A DNA stretch of 64,000 nt from Hymenobacter sp. BT730 (lineage in GTDB: Bacteria > Bacteroidota > Bacteroidia > Cytophagales > Hymenobacteraceae): contig NZ_JAUOFB010000001.1 of assembly GCF_030542105.1 (NCBI RefSeq), forward strand, positions 1,364,001 through 1,428,000. Reading direction: 5' to 3'. This document shows, in pieces, positions 8,065 through 16,413 of the stretch (the first letter of the stretch is position 1; every line of letters begins with the position of its first letter). The translations under genes and the position numbers were made by a program. Below the pieces are notes generated by a model. It was not told where the DNA came from. It did not search any database and worked only from the letters and a program-made list of their open reading frames with translations.

Positions 8065-8433
8065 ATGGGCCAGATTGCACTGGAAGGCATGGAGTTTTTC
8101 GCATTTCACGGCTATTATGACGAGGAGCAGAAAATTGGTAATAAGTATGGGGTAGACTTATACATCCGTACGGATCTGTACGCGGCCGGCGCTTCTGATA
8201 GTCTGCAGGAAACTGTGAATTACGAAGTGCTGTACCGCATGGTACGGGAAGAGATGCAGGCCCCGGCGCGTTTGTTAGAACACTTGGGCCATCGGGTGAT
8301 TGACCGGGTACTGGAAGAATTTCCTCACGTACTATCCGTAAAGGTGAAGGTGGCCAAGTTTAATCCGCCGCTGGGAGGTATCTGCCGCCGCGCCCAGATT
8401 ACGCTGCTGCGCAAGCGGGGCGGGCAACGCTAG
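8065..8433 (+). CDS. folB: Dihydroneopterin aldolase
   Basis: Cleaves 7,8-dihydroneopterin to 6-hydroxymethyl-dihydropterin and glycolaldehyde in folate synthesis. The family signature starts right at the N-terminus: GQIALEGMEFFAFHGYYDEEQ, read in two overlapping parts, with the tyrosine and glutamate of the active site. Further on are ETVNYEVLYRMVRE, with the glutamate that grips the pterin, and the late strand VKVKVAKFNPPLGG with the catalytic-lysine region. The 122-residue length is normal. I chose ATG 8065 rather than the GTG at 7996 because the family begins here and a -7 promoter element lies at 7987-7994. It is a single-gene unit; no other folate genes are adjacent. Confidence 0.92.
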   Translation: MGQIALEGMEFFAFHGYYDEEQKIGNKYGVDLYIRTDLYAAGASDSLQETVNYEVLYRMVREEMQAPARLLEHLGHRVIDRVLEEFPHVLSVKVKVAKFNPPLGGICRRAQITLLRKRGGQR

Positions 8434-8500
8434 CCGAATTTTTCGGGTCTTCGCTGGAAAATCGGTTTTAAATGCTGATTTTCTGTTGGATAAAATATTG

Positions 8501-8516
8501 TACGAAAAATATCGTA
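8501..8516. promoter_or_regulatory. BlaI-type operator, site 1
   Basis: A 16-bp palindrome TACGA-N6-TCGTA, 93 bases before the blaI-like start. It is the most upstream of three copies and lies just before the -33 element. The shared arms and the downstream BlaI-family gene support it as a repressor site. Confidence 0.75.
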
Positions 8517-8523
8517 GATAAAA

Positions 8524-8555
8524 CTTGACTCTACGAATCTATTCGTATATGTTTG
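8524..8555 (+). promoter_or_regulatory. Promoter of the blaI-like/M56 operon
   Basis: CTTG (8524-8527), a 20-base spacer and TATGTTTG (8548-8555) fit the Bacteroidota sigma-A consensus (TTG, 19-21 bases, TAnnTTTG) with an exact -7 element. The expected start of transcription is near 8562. Operator 2 fills most of the spacer and operator 3 covers the start point, so a bound repressor should block polymerase. Confidence 0.8.
8532..8547. promoter_or_regulatory. BlaI-type operator, site 2
   Basis: TACGA-N6-TCGTA palindrome located exactly between the -33 and -7 elements. Its centre is 31 bases from site 1, close to three helical turns. Confidence 0.8.
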
Positions 8556-8558
8556 ATG

Positions 8559-8574
8559 TACGAACTACTTCGTA
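8559..8574. promoter_or_regulatory. BlaI-type operator, site 3
   Basis: TACGA-N6-TCGTA palindrome covering the predicted transcription start. Its centre is 27 bases from site 2. It ends 19 bases before the repressor's ATG. Confidence 0.8.
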
Positions 8575-8593
8575 CGACCAACCTTTCTGAGCT

Positions 8594-8992
8594 ATGAGTA
8601 AATCCCCGCCCCCCAAGCCTACCGAATCGGAGCTGGAAATACTGCAGGTACTATGGCAGCACGGCCCCAGTACCGTCCGGTTTGTAAACGACCATCTCAG
8701 CCAACGACGTGAGATAGGTTACACCACTACCCTGAAGCTACTACAGCTAATGCTGGATAAAGGGTTGGTGCAGCGCGATGATGCCACCAAGACCCACGTG
8801 TACCAGGCTGCCGTGCGCCAGGAAGAAACCCAGGGGCTACTGCTAGACCGTTTCGTGGAGGCCACTTTCGGCGGTTCAGCCCTGAAGCTGGTAATGCAGG
8901 CCTTGGGCAACCGCAGCACCTCCCGCGAAGAACTGGACCAGATCCGGACGCTACTGGACGAAATCGAAAACGATAAAGGCGAAGCACAATGA
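8594..8992 (+). CDS. BlaI/MecI-family transcriptional repressor
   Basis: A 132-residue winged-helix repressor. The DNA-binding part is clear: ESELEILQVLWQHGPSTVR, the helix-turn-helix VRFVNDHLSQ, and the wing GYTTTLKLLQLMLDKGLV (family form: TTV-KLL-L--KG). The C-terminal third (LLLDRFVEATFGGSALKLVMQAL) is the dimerisation region. BlaI-type repressors bind palindromes as dimers and are cleaved or released when a partner M56 protease is activated. The partner follows with a 4-base ATGA overlap, and three matching palindromes lie upstream, so this is very likely an autoregulated pair. Nothing suggests beta-lactamase genes are among the targets here. Confidence 0.93.
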   Translation: MSKSPPPKPTESELEILQVLWQHGPSTVRFVNDHLSQRREIGYTTTLKLLQLMLDKGLVQRDDATKTHVYQAAVRQEETQGLLLDRFVEATFGGSALKLVMQALGNRSTSREELDQIRTLLDEIENDKGEAQ

Positions 8993-11679
8993 ACTGGCTC
9001 GAATCCCTTTTAACCCCCGCGCTGGTGCGTGCCTTAGGCTGGACGCTGGTGCATTCTTTGTGGCAGGGCGCAGTGGTAGCTTTGTCGCTGGCCGGTTTGC
9101 TGTTGCTGCTGCGCCGGCATAGTGCTCAAATCCGCTACGGTGCCGCGGCAGTGGCCTTGGTGGCTATGCTGGCGCTGAGTATGGTTACGTTTGGCCGTTA
9201 TTACTACGCTGAGCAGGCCGTGCAAGCTCAACCGCAACCGCTGCCACTGCGTACCCTGCCGGCTTCGCTCTCAGGAGCTCAGGTTATTCTGGCTTCCGTT
9301 AATGCGCATACCTCGGCCGAAGCGGCGCTGACAGCACCGTTGATGACGGAAGAAGAATCGGTATCCATGGCGCAAACCTGGCTGGAGTATTTCGACCGCA
9401 ACCTGCCTATTATGGTTACTATCTGGCTGTTGGGTTTGCTGGCCATGACGCTACGGATGTTGGGTGGCCTGGCCTACGTACAGCGCCTGCGCCACTACCG
9501 GGTGCGCCCGCTGAGTGCGGAGTGGCAAGCCCGCCTGGCGGAGCTGGCTGCCCGTGCCGGGGTAACAGAATCGGTTAGCATTCTGGAGTCGGCATTGGTA
9601 CGGGTGCCTTTAGTAGTAGGGCATTTACGGCCCGTTATTCTGCTGCCACTGGGCACCGTTACCGGACTTAGCCAAAGCTACCTGGAAGCTATTCTGGCGC
9701 ATGAGCTGGCGCATATTGCCCGCCGCGACTACCTCATGAACCTGCTGCAGTCGGTGGCAGAAATCCTGTTCTTCTACCATCCGGCCGTGTGGTTTATTAC
9801 CGCCACGCTGCGCAACGAGCGGGAAAATTGCTGTGATGATGCAGCAACGGCATTGGTAGGGGGAAACCCTATGACCCTGGCCCGGGCCCTCACAGCCCTG
9901 GCTGAGCGCTGCCTGCAACCGCATATGGCACCCCGCCTCGCGCTGTCGGCGGTGGGAACGGATGGGTCGTTGCTGGGTCGGGTGCGCCGGTTGGTGCAGG
10001 GCCGCAGTGCGCCTACCTTTACCGAGGGTTTCATGGCTGCCTGCGTGGTGCTGACAGGAATGGTGTTACTGACCACGGCCGTGGCCATGGCAGGCCCACG
10101 GCCCGCAAAGAAGAGCCCTGCCCTGCAAAAAGAGTGGAGCAACCTAGCCGTATACAACCAGGATACGGCCAAGGCAGTAGCCAAAACGAAGTCGGATTCC
10201 AGTGCCAGCTTCAGCACTGATACCAAAGTGCCGGCCGTAATAGAGCGTGAGGTAGAAGAAGCACCCGAAATGGCTATTGCGGTTCAGGAGGATGAACCAG
10301 GTAAGGCCAAAATCAAAAACAAGAAAGACAAAGCCCGCAAAGGCAAAAAAGTAGAACAGGTAGTAGTGGTGGAGCAGGGCGGCCGTGGCCGTCGCAACTC
10401 CCCGGGCACCGTAGTGATTCAGAAGGATAAAAAAGGCCGGGTAACGGATGTGTTTGTCGATGGTCAGCGCGTGGCTTCTGAAGGGAAAGAGAAAGACAAG
10501 GTGAAGACCTGGAAGAAGGCAGACAAACAGGTAGAAGTTATTCGGGTGCGGCCTAACGGCATGGTATTCCGCAACGACGATAACTTTGATGAGCCCGGTT
10601 TCAACCACAACTTCAACCAGTCGTTTTCCTTTGGCGGCAACACCCGCACGCGCACCATTGTGGTGCCCGGCCCGGCAGAGCGGATTCGCATTCGGGAAGA
10701 AGCCCGGCGAGGTAGCTCGGAAGATGTTCGGGCACGCCGGCAGCTACGCCTGAACAACAACCCGGACGTCTTTACTTATGAATACAGGGGCGCAGATGTA
10801 CAGGAGTTGGCAACCCGCGCCCGCGCCCTGGAGCAGGCAGAGCGCAGCCTGCTTGATGCCGAAAGCGGAGATGACTCGGATGAAGCACGCGAACGGCTGC
10901 AGGAAGCCCGCGAGCACCTGCATGAGCAGCAGGAAGAGTTGCTGGAGCGCCAAATGGAATTGCAGGAGCGGCATTCAGAACAGCAGGAGCGGGTGCAGGA
11001 AGCGGAAGAGATGCGCCGCGAAGCGGCTCGCCTCCGCCGCGAAGCCGACCAGCTGCAGCGCGAAGCCGACCGCAACTCCCGCAACGCGTCCCGTGCGGCC
11101 AACACCGAAAGCCGTCTGACAGATGAGCTGCTGAAAGACCGATTGATTTCCAGTTCCCGCAGCTACAAGTTCGATCTGACTTCCAAAGCCCTGACGGTGA
11201 ACGGGAAGCAGCAGTCGGAAAAGATGCGGCAGAAATACGCCAAGCTGTATGCAGAGTTCAACGGCCACCCCTTGACCAGCACCAGCCGCTGGCGGGCCGA
11301 CGTAAACCGTACCGATGGCAGCTATGCTCCCCGCCCTCCTCAGCCACCCCAGGCCCCGCGGGCTCCAAGAGCCCCCCGTCTGAGCAGCGGTAGTAACCTG
11401 TTGGCTCCACCTCCGCCACCTCCCGCAGCCCCTGCACCGCCACCAGCACCTCCCGCACCACCCCGCCTGGATTCCGATAAAATTCGGGCGGAGCTGCGCA
11501 AAGACGGAATACTGGATGCTAACGCCAAAAACTTTCAGTTTCAGCTGAACGGCGACGAGCTAAAAGTGAACGGCAAAACCCAGTCGGCGGAAATGGCCCG
11601 CAAATACCGCCGCATGCTTAACATCCCGGAAGACGGTAAAAACACCAACCATTCTGTTCAGATTTCTATAAACGACTAG
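8989..11679 (+). CDS. M56 (BlaR1-like) membrane metalloprotease with long periplasmic region
   Basis: An 896-residue sensor-protease partner of the BlaI-type repressor. Hydrophobic helices lie at about residues 10-38, 47-70, 138-165 and 345-365. Between the third and fourth is the cytoplasmic zinc protease domain with ILAHELAHIARRDY (HExxH, about residues 237-241) and the ENCCDDAA segment typical of M56. The remaining 530 residues do not form a penicillin-binding sensor domain as in true BlaR1. They contain a lysine-rich region, a strong coiled coil (about 600-705), and two related modules of about 45 residues (about 713-758 and 830-880), each reading L-VNGK-QS--M--KY, separated by a proline-rich linker. 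The stimulus is unknown. Translation is coupled to the repressor by overlap. Confidence 0.92.
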   Translation: MNWLESLLTPALVRALGWTLVHSLWQGAVVALSLAGLLLLLRRHSAQIRYGAAAVALVAMLALSMVTFGRYYYAEQAVQAQPQPLPLRTLPASLSGAQVILASVNAHTSAEAALTAPLMTEEESVSMAQTWLEYFDRNLPIMVTIWLLGLLAMTLRMLGGLAYVQRLRHYRVRPLSAEWQARLAELAARAGVTESVSILESALVRVPLVVGHLRPVILLPLGTVTGLSQSYLEAILAHELAHIARRDYLMNLLQSVAEILFFYHPAVWFITATLRNERENCCDDAATALVGGNPMTLARALTALAERCLQPHMAPRLALSAVGTDGSLLGRVRRLVQGRSAPTFTEGFMAACVVLTGMVLLTTAVAMAGPRPAKKSPALQKEWSNLAVYNQDTAKAVAKTKSDSSASFSTDTKVPAVIEREVEEAPEMAIAVQEDEPGKAKIKNKKDKARKGKKVEQVVVVEQGGRGRRNSPGTVVIQKDKKGRVTDVFVDGQRVASEGKEKDKVKTWKKADKQVEVIRVRPNGMVFRNDDNFDEPGFNHNFNQSFSFGGNTRTRTIVVPGPAERIRIREEARRGSSEDVRARRQLRLNNNPDVFTYEYRGADVQELATRARALEQAERSLLDAESGDDSDEARERLQEAREHLHEQQEELLERQMELQERHSEQQERVQEAEEMRREAARLRREADQLQREADRNSRNASRAANTESRLTDELLKDRLISSSRSYKFDLTSKALTVNGKQQSEKMRQKYAKLYAEFNGHPLTSTSRWRADVNRTDGSYAPRPPQPPQAPRAPRAPRLSSGSNLLAPPPPPPAAPAPPPAPPAPPRLDSDKIRAELRKDGILDANAKNFQFQLNGDELKVNGKTQSAEMARKYRRMLNIPEDGKNTNHSVQISIND

Positions 11680-11697
11680 AAAAACGCACCTGAAAAG

Positions 11698-11729
11698 CCG
11701 GCTCTCTGTATCAGGAGCCGGTTTTTTTT
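11698..11729 (+). terminator. Intrinsic terminator after the M56 gene
   Basis: CCGGCTC (11698-11704) pairs with GAGCCGG (11715-11721), followed by eight T. It lies 18 bases after the stop codon. Confidence 0.9.
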
Positions 11730-11825
11730 GCTATATTCTCGAAGCGCAGGCAACGTTTTCTATATAGTTCGCATCTATTGTTGCGTACTGGAAAAAGCCG
11801 GGTACCTGCGCAGCCCCGGTTCCGG

Positions 11826-11833
11826 TACTTTTG
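11826..11833 (+). promoter_or_regulatory. Bacteroidota -7 element upstream of the DUF5916 gene
   Basis: TACTTTTG is an exact TAnnTTTG match 63 bases before the chosen start codon. No convincing -33 element is seen at the usual distance. Confidence 0.4.
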
Positions 11834-11896
11834 CTGCCCTGCCAGCCTGTTTTCCGCCGTTGATATTCTGATTTGCCCTACTTTTCCTCACTTCCC

Positions 11897-14455
11897 ATGT
11901 CTCGCATCAGGCTATTCCTGTTGTGCTGGCTAAGCGTAGCTGTCTCTTTGCAGGCGGCCGCGCAGTCGGCTCCTGCTCCATCCACCCCCAAAACAGATGC
12001 GCCTGTAGTGCGCCGGCAGTTGCAGGCGGTGCGTATTACGGAAGCTCCCAAGCTGGACGCCCTGCTGGATGAAGCCGTGTGGCAGCAGGCTCCCATTGCC
12101 ACCGATTTTATTCAGAACCGGCCCAATCCCGGCCCGCACGAAAAGCACCCCACGGAGGTGCGGATTCTTTACGATGACGCCGCGCTTTATATTGGTGCCG
12201 TGATGCATGATGTATCATTGGATTCCATTCCCCGGGAACTAACGGCGCGGGACGACTTCGGGAATACTGACTTTTTCGGCATTTTCCTGGATACCTACCA
12301 TGATAAACTCAATGGCTACGGCTTCTTTGTAACCCCAGCCGGGGTGCAGGCCGATGCCCGCTACTCGCCGGCCGGGGGCGAAGACTTTAACTGGACTGCC
12401 GTGTGGGAAAGCCGCACAGCCCTGCGTGGCACCGACTGGGTGGCTGAATTGCGCATTCCGTACTCAGCTATCCGCTTCAGCACCCAAGGAGAGCAGACCT
12501 GGGGGCTAAACTTTATGCGTAACCGCCAGATTCTGAAACAGGGCTTCTTCTGGAACGAAGTGAAGCCGGAAGAAAGCGGTTTCGTGAACCAGTGGGGCGA
12601 GCTAATCGGCATCAAGGATATTAAGGCGCCTTTGCGTTTGTCTTTCACTCCCTACGTGTCTACCTACGTCAACCACTACCCTTACAATGAGCAGGGTGTG
12701 CGCAATACCACTACCAGCTTTAATGGCGGGGCCGATGTGAAGTGGGGCATCAATGAAAGCTTTACGCTGGATGCCACCCTGGTACCCGACTTTGGGCAAA
12801 CCCTGAGCGACAACCAGGTGCTGAACCTGTCGCCCTTCGAAGTGCAGTTCAACGAGAACCGCCAGTTTTTCACGGAGGGCACCGAGCTCTTCAACAAAGG
12901 CAACCTGTTCTATTCGCGCCGCGTGGGCGCCACGCCCATTGGGTTTTACGATGCGCCTGGCCTGGTACATGATAATGAGCGGCTGCTGAAAAACCCGAGT
13001 GAAAGCCGCCTGCTGAATGCGACCAAGATATCGGGGCGTACCAGCAAGGGTTTGGGGGTAGGGCTGTTTAATGCGGTATCGGCTAATATGTACGCCACGG
13101 CCGAAGACACCGCTACCGGAGAACAGCGCCGGATTCTGACCCAGCCACTGTCCAACTACAGCATTGCCGTGCTGGACCAGTCTCTGAAAAACAACTCCTA
13201 CGTTTCGCTCATCAATACCAACGTCACGCGGCAGGGCAGCACTTACGATGCCAACGTAACGGGTGGCCTGTTCCGCTTCAACAACAAGAAGAACTCTTAT
13301 GCCCTGGATGGCCAGGTAGTTTATTCCCGTCGGCGGGGCCTGGGGTTCAACTCCGACCAGCGCGTGAACGACACGGATGGCTACAAGTACCTGTTGGGAG
13401 TAGGAAAAACCGGCGGCAGCTTCACCTGGCGCTTAAGCCAGGGAATTGAGTCGAATACCTACAACCCCAATGATCTGGGCATTCTGTTCAGCAACAACTC
13501 AATTTCGCAGGTGGCTGAGCTCAACTTTAACCGCTACAAGCCTTTCTGGAAGGTAAACAATGCTTACACCTACCTGGTGCTGGAGCACCGGCTACTCTAC
13601 AAGCCTACGGCTTACAGTAACGCCGGCGCCTACTTTGGTGGTAATACCACTTTCACCAAAAACTTCCTGACAGTAGGTTTCAACGGGGATTACACCGCCG
13701 TTTACCACGATTTCTTTGAGCCGCGGGTAGAGGACATTGGGTCTTATTATGTGCGGCTGCCGGCCAACGTGGGCGGCAATGCCTTTATCTCTTCTGACTA
13801 CCGGAAGAAGCTGGCCTTTGACCTCTCCGGCGCATTCCGTCGCTTCAACCTGGATGGCATCCGGCCCCGGCGCACGGGCTATGGCATCAACTTTGGGCCG
13901 CGCTACCGCGTGAGCAACCAGCTGTCGTTCCGCTATAACTTTGAGTGGAGTGTGCGCCCCAACCAGGTGGGCTATGTGAATGGCGGGCTGGATAGCAGCA
14001 ATCCACTGGACCAGCCCTTTGCCGAGCGTGGGGACATTCTGCTGGGCCGCCGCCGGGTAATGACCTACGTCAACACGGTTACAGGTACTTACACCTTCAA
14101 TAACCGGATGTCGTTTAATATCCGCACGCGCCATTACTCCAGCAGCGTGCACTACTACGACTTCACACGTCTGATGAAAGAAGGAGCGGAGGAAAAAGTG
14201 GATTACCGGCGCAACCGCGACACCAGCTTTAATGCCTTCAACGTAGATGCGGCCTTCTCCTGGTGGTTTGCGCCGGGTTCGCAAATGAGTGTGGTGTGGA
14301 AGAATGCCGGCTCTACCTTCCTGGAGGCCGAAAGTGCTACTCCTCTGTATTTCGATAACCTTTCGAACACCATCAACACCCCGCACAATAATTCTGTGTC
14401 GATAAAGGTGCTGTATTATCTGGATTATCTGACGCTGCGGCACCGCCGCTCATAA
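11897..14455 (+). CDS. DUF5916 outer-membrane protein with CBM9-like domain
   Basis: An 852-residue exported protein. A signal peptide (MSRIRLFLLCWLSVAVSL, cleavage after AAAQ) sets the start at 11897; the TTG at 11873 would add eight residues. Residues of about 45-220 look like a carbohydrate-binding-module-9 type beta sandwich (ITEAPKLDALLDEAVW, DDALYIGAVMHD-like strands, WVAELRIPYSAIRF). The rest is rich in alternating strands with aromatic girdles and ends in VLYYLDYLTLRHRRS, which fits the outer-membrane barrel predicted for DUF5916. The family is widespread in Bacteroidota and has no established function; carbohydrate or glycoconjugate contact is inferred only from the CBM9-like part. 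An M61 peptidase follows 83 bases later. Confidence 0.85.
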   Translation: MSRIRLFLLCWLSVAVSLQAAAQSAPAPSTPKTDAPVVRRQLQAVRITEAPKLDALLDEAVWQQAPIATDFIQNRPNPGPHEKHPTEVRILYDDAALYIGAVMHDVSLDSIPRELTARDDFGNTDFFGIFLDTYHDKLNGYGFFVTPAGVQADARYSPAGGEDFNWTAVWESRTALRGTDWVAELRIPYSAIRFSTQGEQTWGLNFMRNRQILKQGFFWNEVKPEESGFVNQWGELIGIKDIKAPLRLSFTPYVSTYVNHYPYNEQGVRNTTTSFNGGADVKWGINESFTLDATLVPDFGQTLSDNQVLNLSPFEVQFNENRQFFTEGTELFNKGNLFYSRRVGATPIGFYDAPGLVHDNERLLKNPSESRLLNATKISGRTSKGLGVGLFNAVSANMYATAEDTATGEQRRILTQPLSNYSIAVLDQSLKNNSYVSLINTNVTRQGSTYDANVTGGLFRFNNKKNSYALDGQVVYSRRRGLGFNSDQRVNDTDGYKYLLGVGKTGGSFTWRLSQGIESNTYNPNDLGILFSNNSISQVAELNFNRYKPFWKVNNAYTYLVLEHRLLYKPTAYSNAGAYFGGNTTFTKNFLTVGFNGDYTAVYHDFFEPRVEDIGSYYVRLPANVGGNAFISSDYRKKLAFDLSGAFRRFNLDGIRPRRTGYGINFGPRYRVSNQLSFRYNFEWSVRPNQVGYVNGGLDSSNPLDQPFAERGDILLGRRRVMTYVNTVTGTYTFNNRMSFNIRTRHYSSSVHYYDFTRLMKEGAEEKVDYRRNRDTSFNAFNVDAAFSWWFAPGSQMSVVWKNAGSTFLEAESATPLYFDNLSNTINTPHNNSVSIKVLYYLDYLTLRHRRS

Positions 14456-14538
14456 GTCTCAGGCAACCCTTTCTGCGCCCCGGCTGTCTCTGGCCGGGGC
14501 GTATTTGCTTCCGGTTCTCTTTCCATCTTCCGTTTTAT

Positions 14539-16344
14539 ATGAAATCTTTCCTGTACGGCGCTCTGCTAACGGCTTTGTTGCCCCTGCATTCCGCCCTGGC
14601 CGCCTCGGAGCTCACCTACACCGTCAGCATCGACCCGGCCGTCTCTACCGATGAGTTTCAGGTGCGCCTGCAGCTGCCCAAGCTAAAAAAAGACCAGGCT
14701 ATTTACCAGTTTGCCTCTACCGCGCCGGGTACTTACCAGGTGATGGACATGGGGCGGTATGTGCGCAAGTTTGAGGCCTTTGATAAGAAAGGAAAGCCGC
14801 TGGAGGCAAAACAGATTTCCACCAACCAGTGGCAGCTGGCCAGCCCGGAAAAAACCCGCGAAATCCGCTATACCATTGCTGAAACCTGGGATACGCAGGT
14901 GCAGGAGCACCGCATCTACCGCATGTGCGGCTCCTCGCTGGAGGCCGACCATGCTCTGCTGAACGGGCAAACCGTATTGGGCTACCCGCAAGGCATGCAG
15001 AACAAGCCGCTGCGTCTCAAAGTAAACTACCCCAGCGGCTGGAAGGCTGGCTCGGCCCTCACCCCCGATTCCAAGGGTTACTACCACGCCAAAGACTACG
15101 ACCAGGCCGTGGACTCGCCCATTCTGCTGGGCCGCCTCACGGAAGCTACTACCAAGCTCGGCGACGCGGAAGTGGCGCTGTACTGCTACTCCAAAACTGA
15201 CTTGATTAAGGCCGAGCCCCTGCTGGCTGATATGCAGAAGATGCTGGGCGCCGCCAAGAATTTCCTGGTGGAGCTACCGGTAAAGCGCTATGCCTTCCTC
15301 TACCACTTCGAGGACCAGAGCCAGGGTGCCTGGGAGCATTCCTACAGCTCAGAATACGTGCTGCAGGAACAGCCGCTCACGCCTGCATATGTGCAAAGCA
15401 TTACGGATATGGCAGCGCACGAATTCTTCCACATCGTGACGCCCCTGAACATTCATTCTGAAATCATTGAGCACTTTAACTTTGTGCAGCCCACCGGCTC
15501 GCAACACCTGTGGCTGTATGAGGGTACTACGGAGTGGGCCGCACATATGATGCAGCTGCGCAGCGGTTTGGTAACACTGGATGACTACCTGAACACCCTG
15601 CACGATAAAGTGCGCTATGACCACCTGCGCGCCGATACCACGTACTCCCTGAAGCGTCTTGGCCTGAATTCTTTCTCTGATGAAGGCCAGCAGCAGTACG
15701 GCAATATCTACCAGCGCGGCGCCATGACGGCAGCACTGCTTGATTTGCGGCTATTGGAGCTTTCCGGCGGTAAGCGCGGCCTGCGCGAAGTACTACTGGA
15801 CCTGGCCAAGAAATACGGCCCCAGCCGCCCGGTTAGCGAGAAGGACTTCTTCGATGACTTCACTAAGATGACATATCCCGAAATCCGGGACTTCTTCACG
15901 CGCTACGTGGAAAACGCCGAGCCGCTGCCACTACAGGAGTACTACGCTAAGGTGGGTATTCGCTACGATGCTAAGCTGAACACTGGTCGTAAAGTAGGGC
16001 TGATTCCTATGGAAGGCTTGGGGTTCCGGCCCGGCCAGGATGGTATCCTGTTCAGCAAAGTGCCCGCCAACCTGCAGGCGCAAGGCATTCAGCCCAACGA
16101 CAAAATAGTAGCTGTTGACGGGGAAAAAGTCACGCCCCAAAACCTGAAGCAGCTGCTGGACGCCGTGCAGGCCCGCAAGCCAGGCTCTGACTATGCGCTT
16201 ACTATCAGCCGCAACGGTACGGAACAAACCTTGCAGGCCCGCACACTAGTGCGAGACGAGGTAAAGACTTACAATTTTTCCTTGAATCCGGAGGCCACGC
16301 CTGAGCAGTTAGCATTGCGTAAGGCTTGGCAGACCAATCTATAG
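14539..16344 (+). CDS. M61-family metallopeptidase with PDZ domain
   Basis: A 601-residue exported peptidase of the glycyl aminopeptidase family. A signal peptide is present (MKSFLYGALLTALLPLHSAL). Domains in order: the M61 N-terminal beta domain (about 25-185), the zinc catalytic domain with DMAAHEFFHIVTPLNI (HExxH, about residues 294-298) and the third ligand glutamate in YEGTTEWAAH, and a C-terminal PDZ domain (about 480-575: GLGFRPGQDGILFSKV, IQPNDKIVAVDGEKV). Known members release N-terminal glycine or alanine; substrate preference here is unknown. The gene is convergent with meaB and shares a hairpin terminator with it. Confidence 0.92.
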   Translation: MKSFLYGALLTALLPLHSALAASELTYTVSIDPAVSTDEFQVRLQLPKLKKDQAIYQFASTAPGTYQVMDMGRYVRKFEAFDKKGKPLEAKQISTNQWQLASPEKTREIRYTIAETWDTQVQEHRIYRMCGSSLEADHALLNGQTVLGYPQGMQNKPLRLKVNYPSGWKAGSALTPDSKGYYHAKDYDQAVDSPILLGRLTEATTKLGDAEVALYCYSKTDLIKAEPLLADMQKMLGAAKNFLVELPVKRYAFLYHFEDQSQGAWEHSYSSEYVLQEQPLTPAYVQSITDMAAHEFFHIVTPLNIHSEIIEHFNFVQPTGSQHLWLYEGTTEWAAHMMQLRSGLVTLDDYLNTLHDKVRYDHLRADTTYSLKRLGLNSFSDEGQQQYGNIYQRGAMTAALLDLRLLELSGGKRGLREVLLDLAKKYGPSRPVSEKDFFDDFTKMTYPEIRDFFTRYVENAEPLPLQEYYAKVGIRYDAKLNTGRKVGLIPMEGLGFRPGQDGILFSKVPANLQAQGIQPNDKIVAVDGEKVTPQNLKQLLDAVQARKPGSDYALTISRNGTEQTLQARTLVRDEVKTYNFSLNPEATPEQLALRKAWQTNL

Positions 16345-16371
16345 GTCTATAAGCGGAGGCTAAAAAATTGA

Positions 16372-16413
16372 AACGCCCCTGGCTGCCGGTTCTAACCGGG
16401 CGGCAGGGGCGTT
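16372..16413. terminator. Bidirectional hairpin between the M61 gene and meaB
   Basis: AACGCCCCT (16372-16380) and AGGGGCGTT (16405-16413) form the base of a GC-rich stem extended imperfectly by the GGCTGCC/GGCGGC region. It overlaps the last codons of meaB, which ends at 16392, so the hairpin lies partly inside the coding sequence. Confidence 0.75.

Noticed and set aside
8989-11679. Calling the M56 gene a beta-lactam sensor (BlaR1)
   Set aside because: The extracytoplasmic penicillin-binding domain with SxxK and KTG motifs is absent and no beta-lactamase gene is nearby.
13592-14443. A 283-codon minus-strand frame
   Set aside because: Shadow of the DUF5916 gene, no protein-like features.
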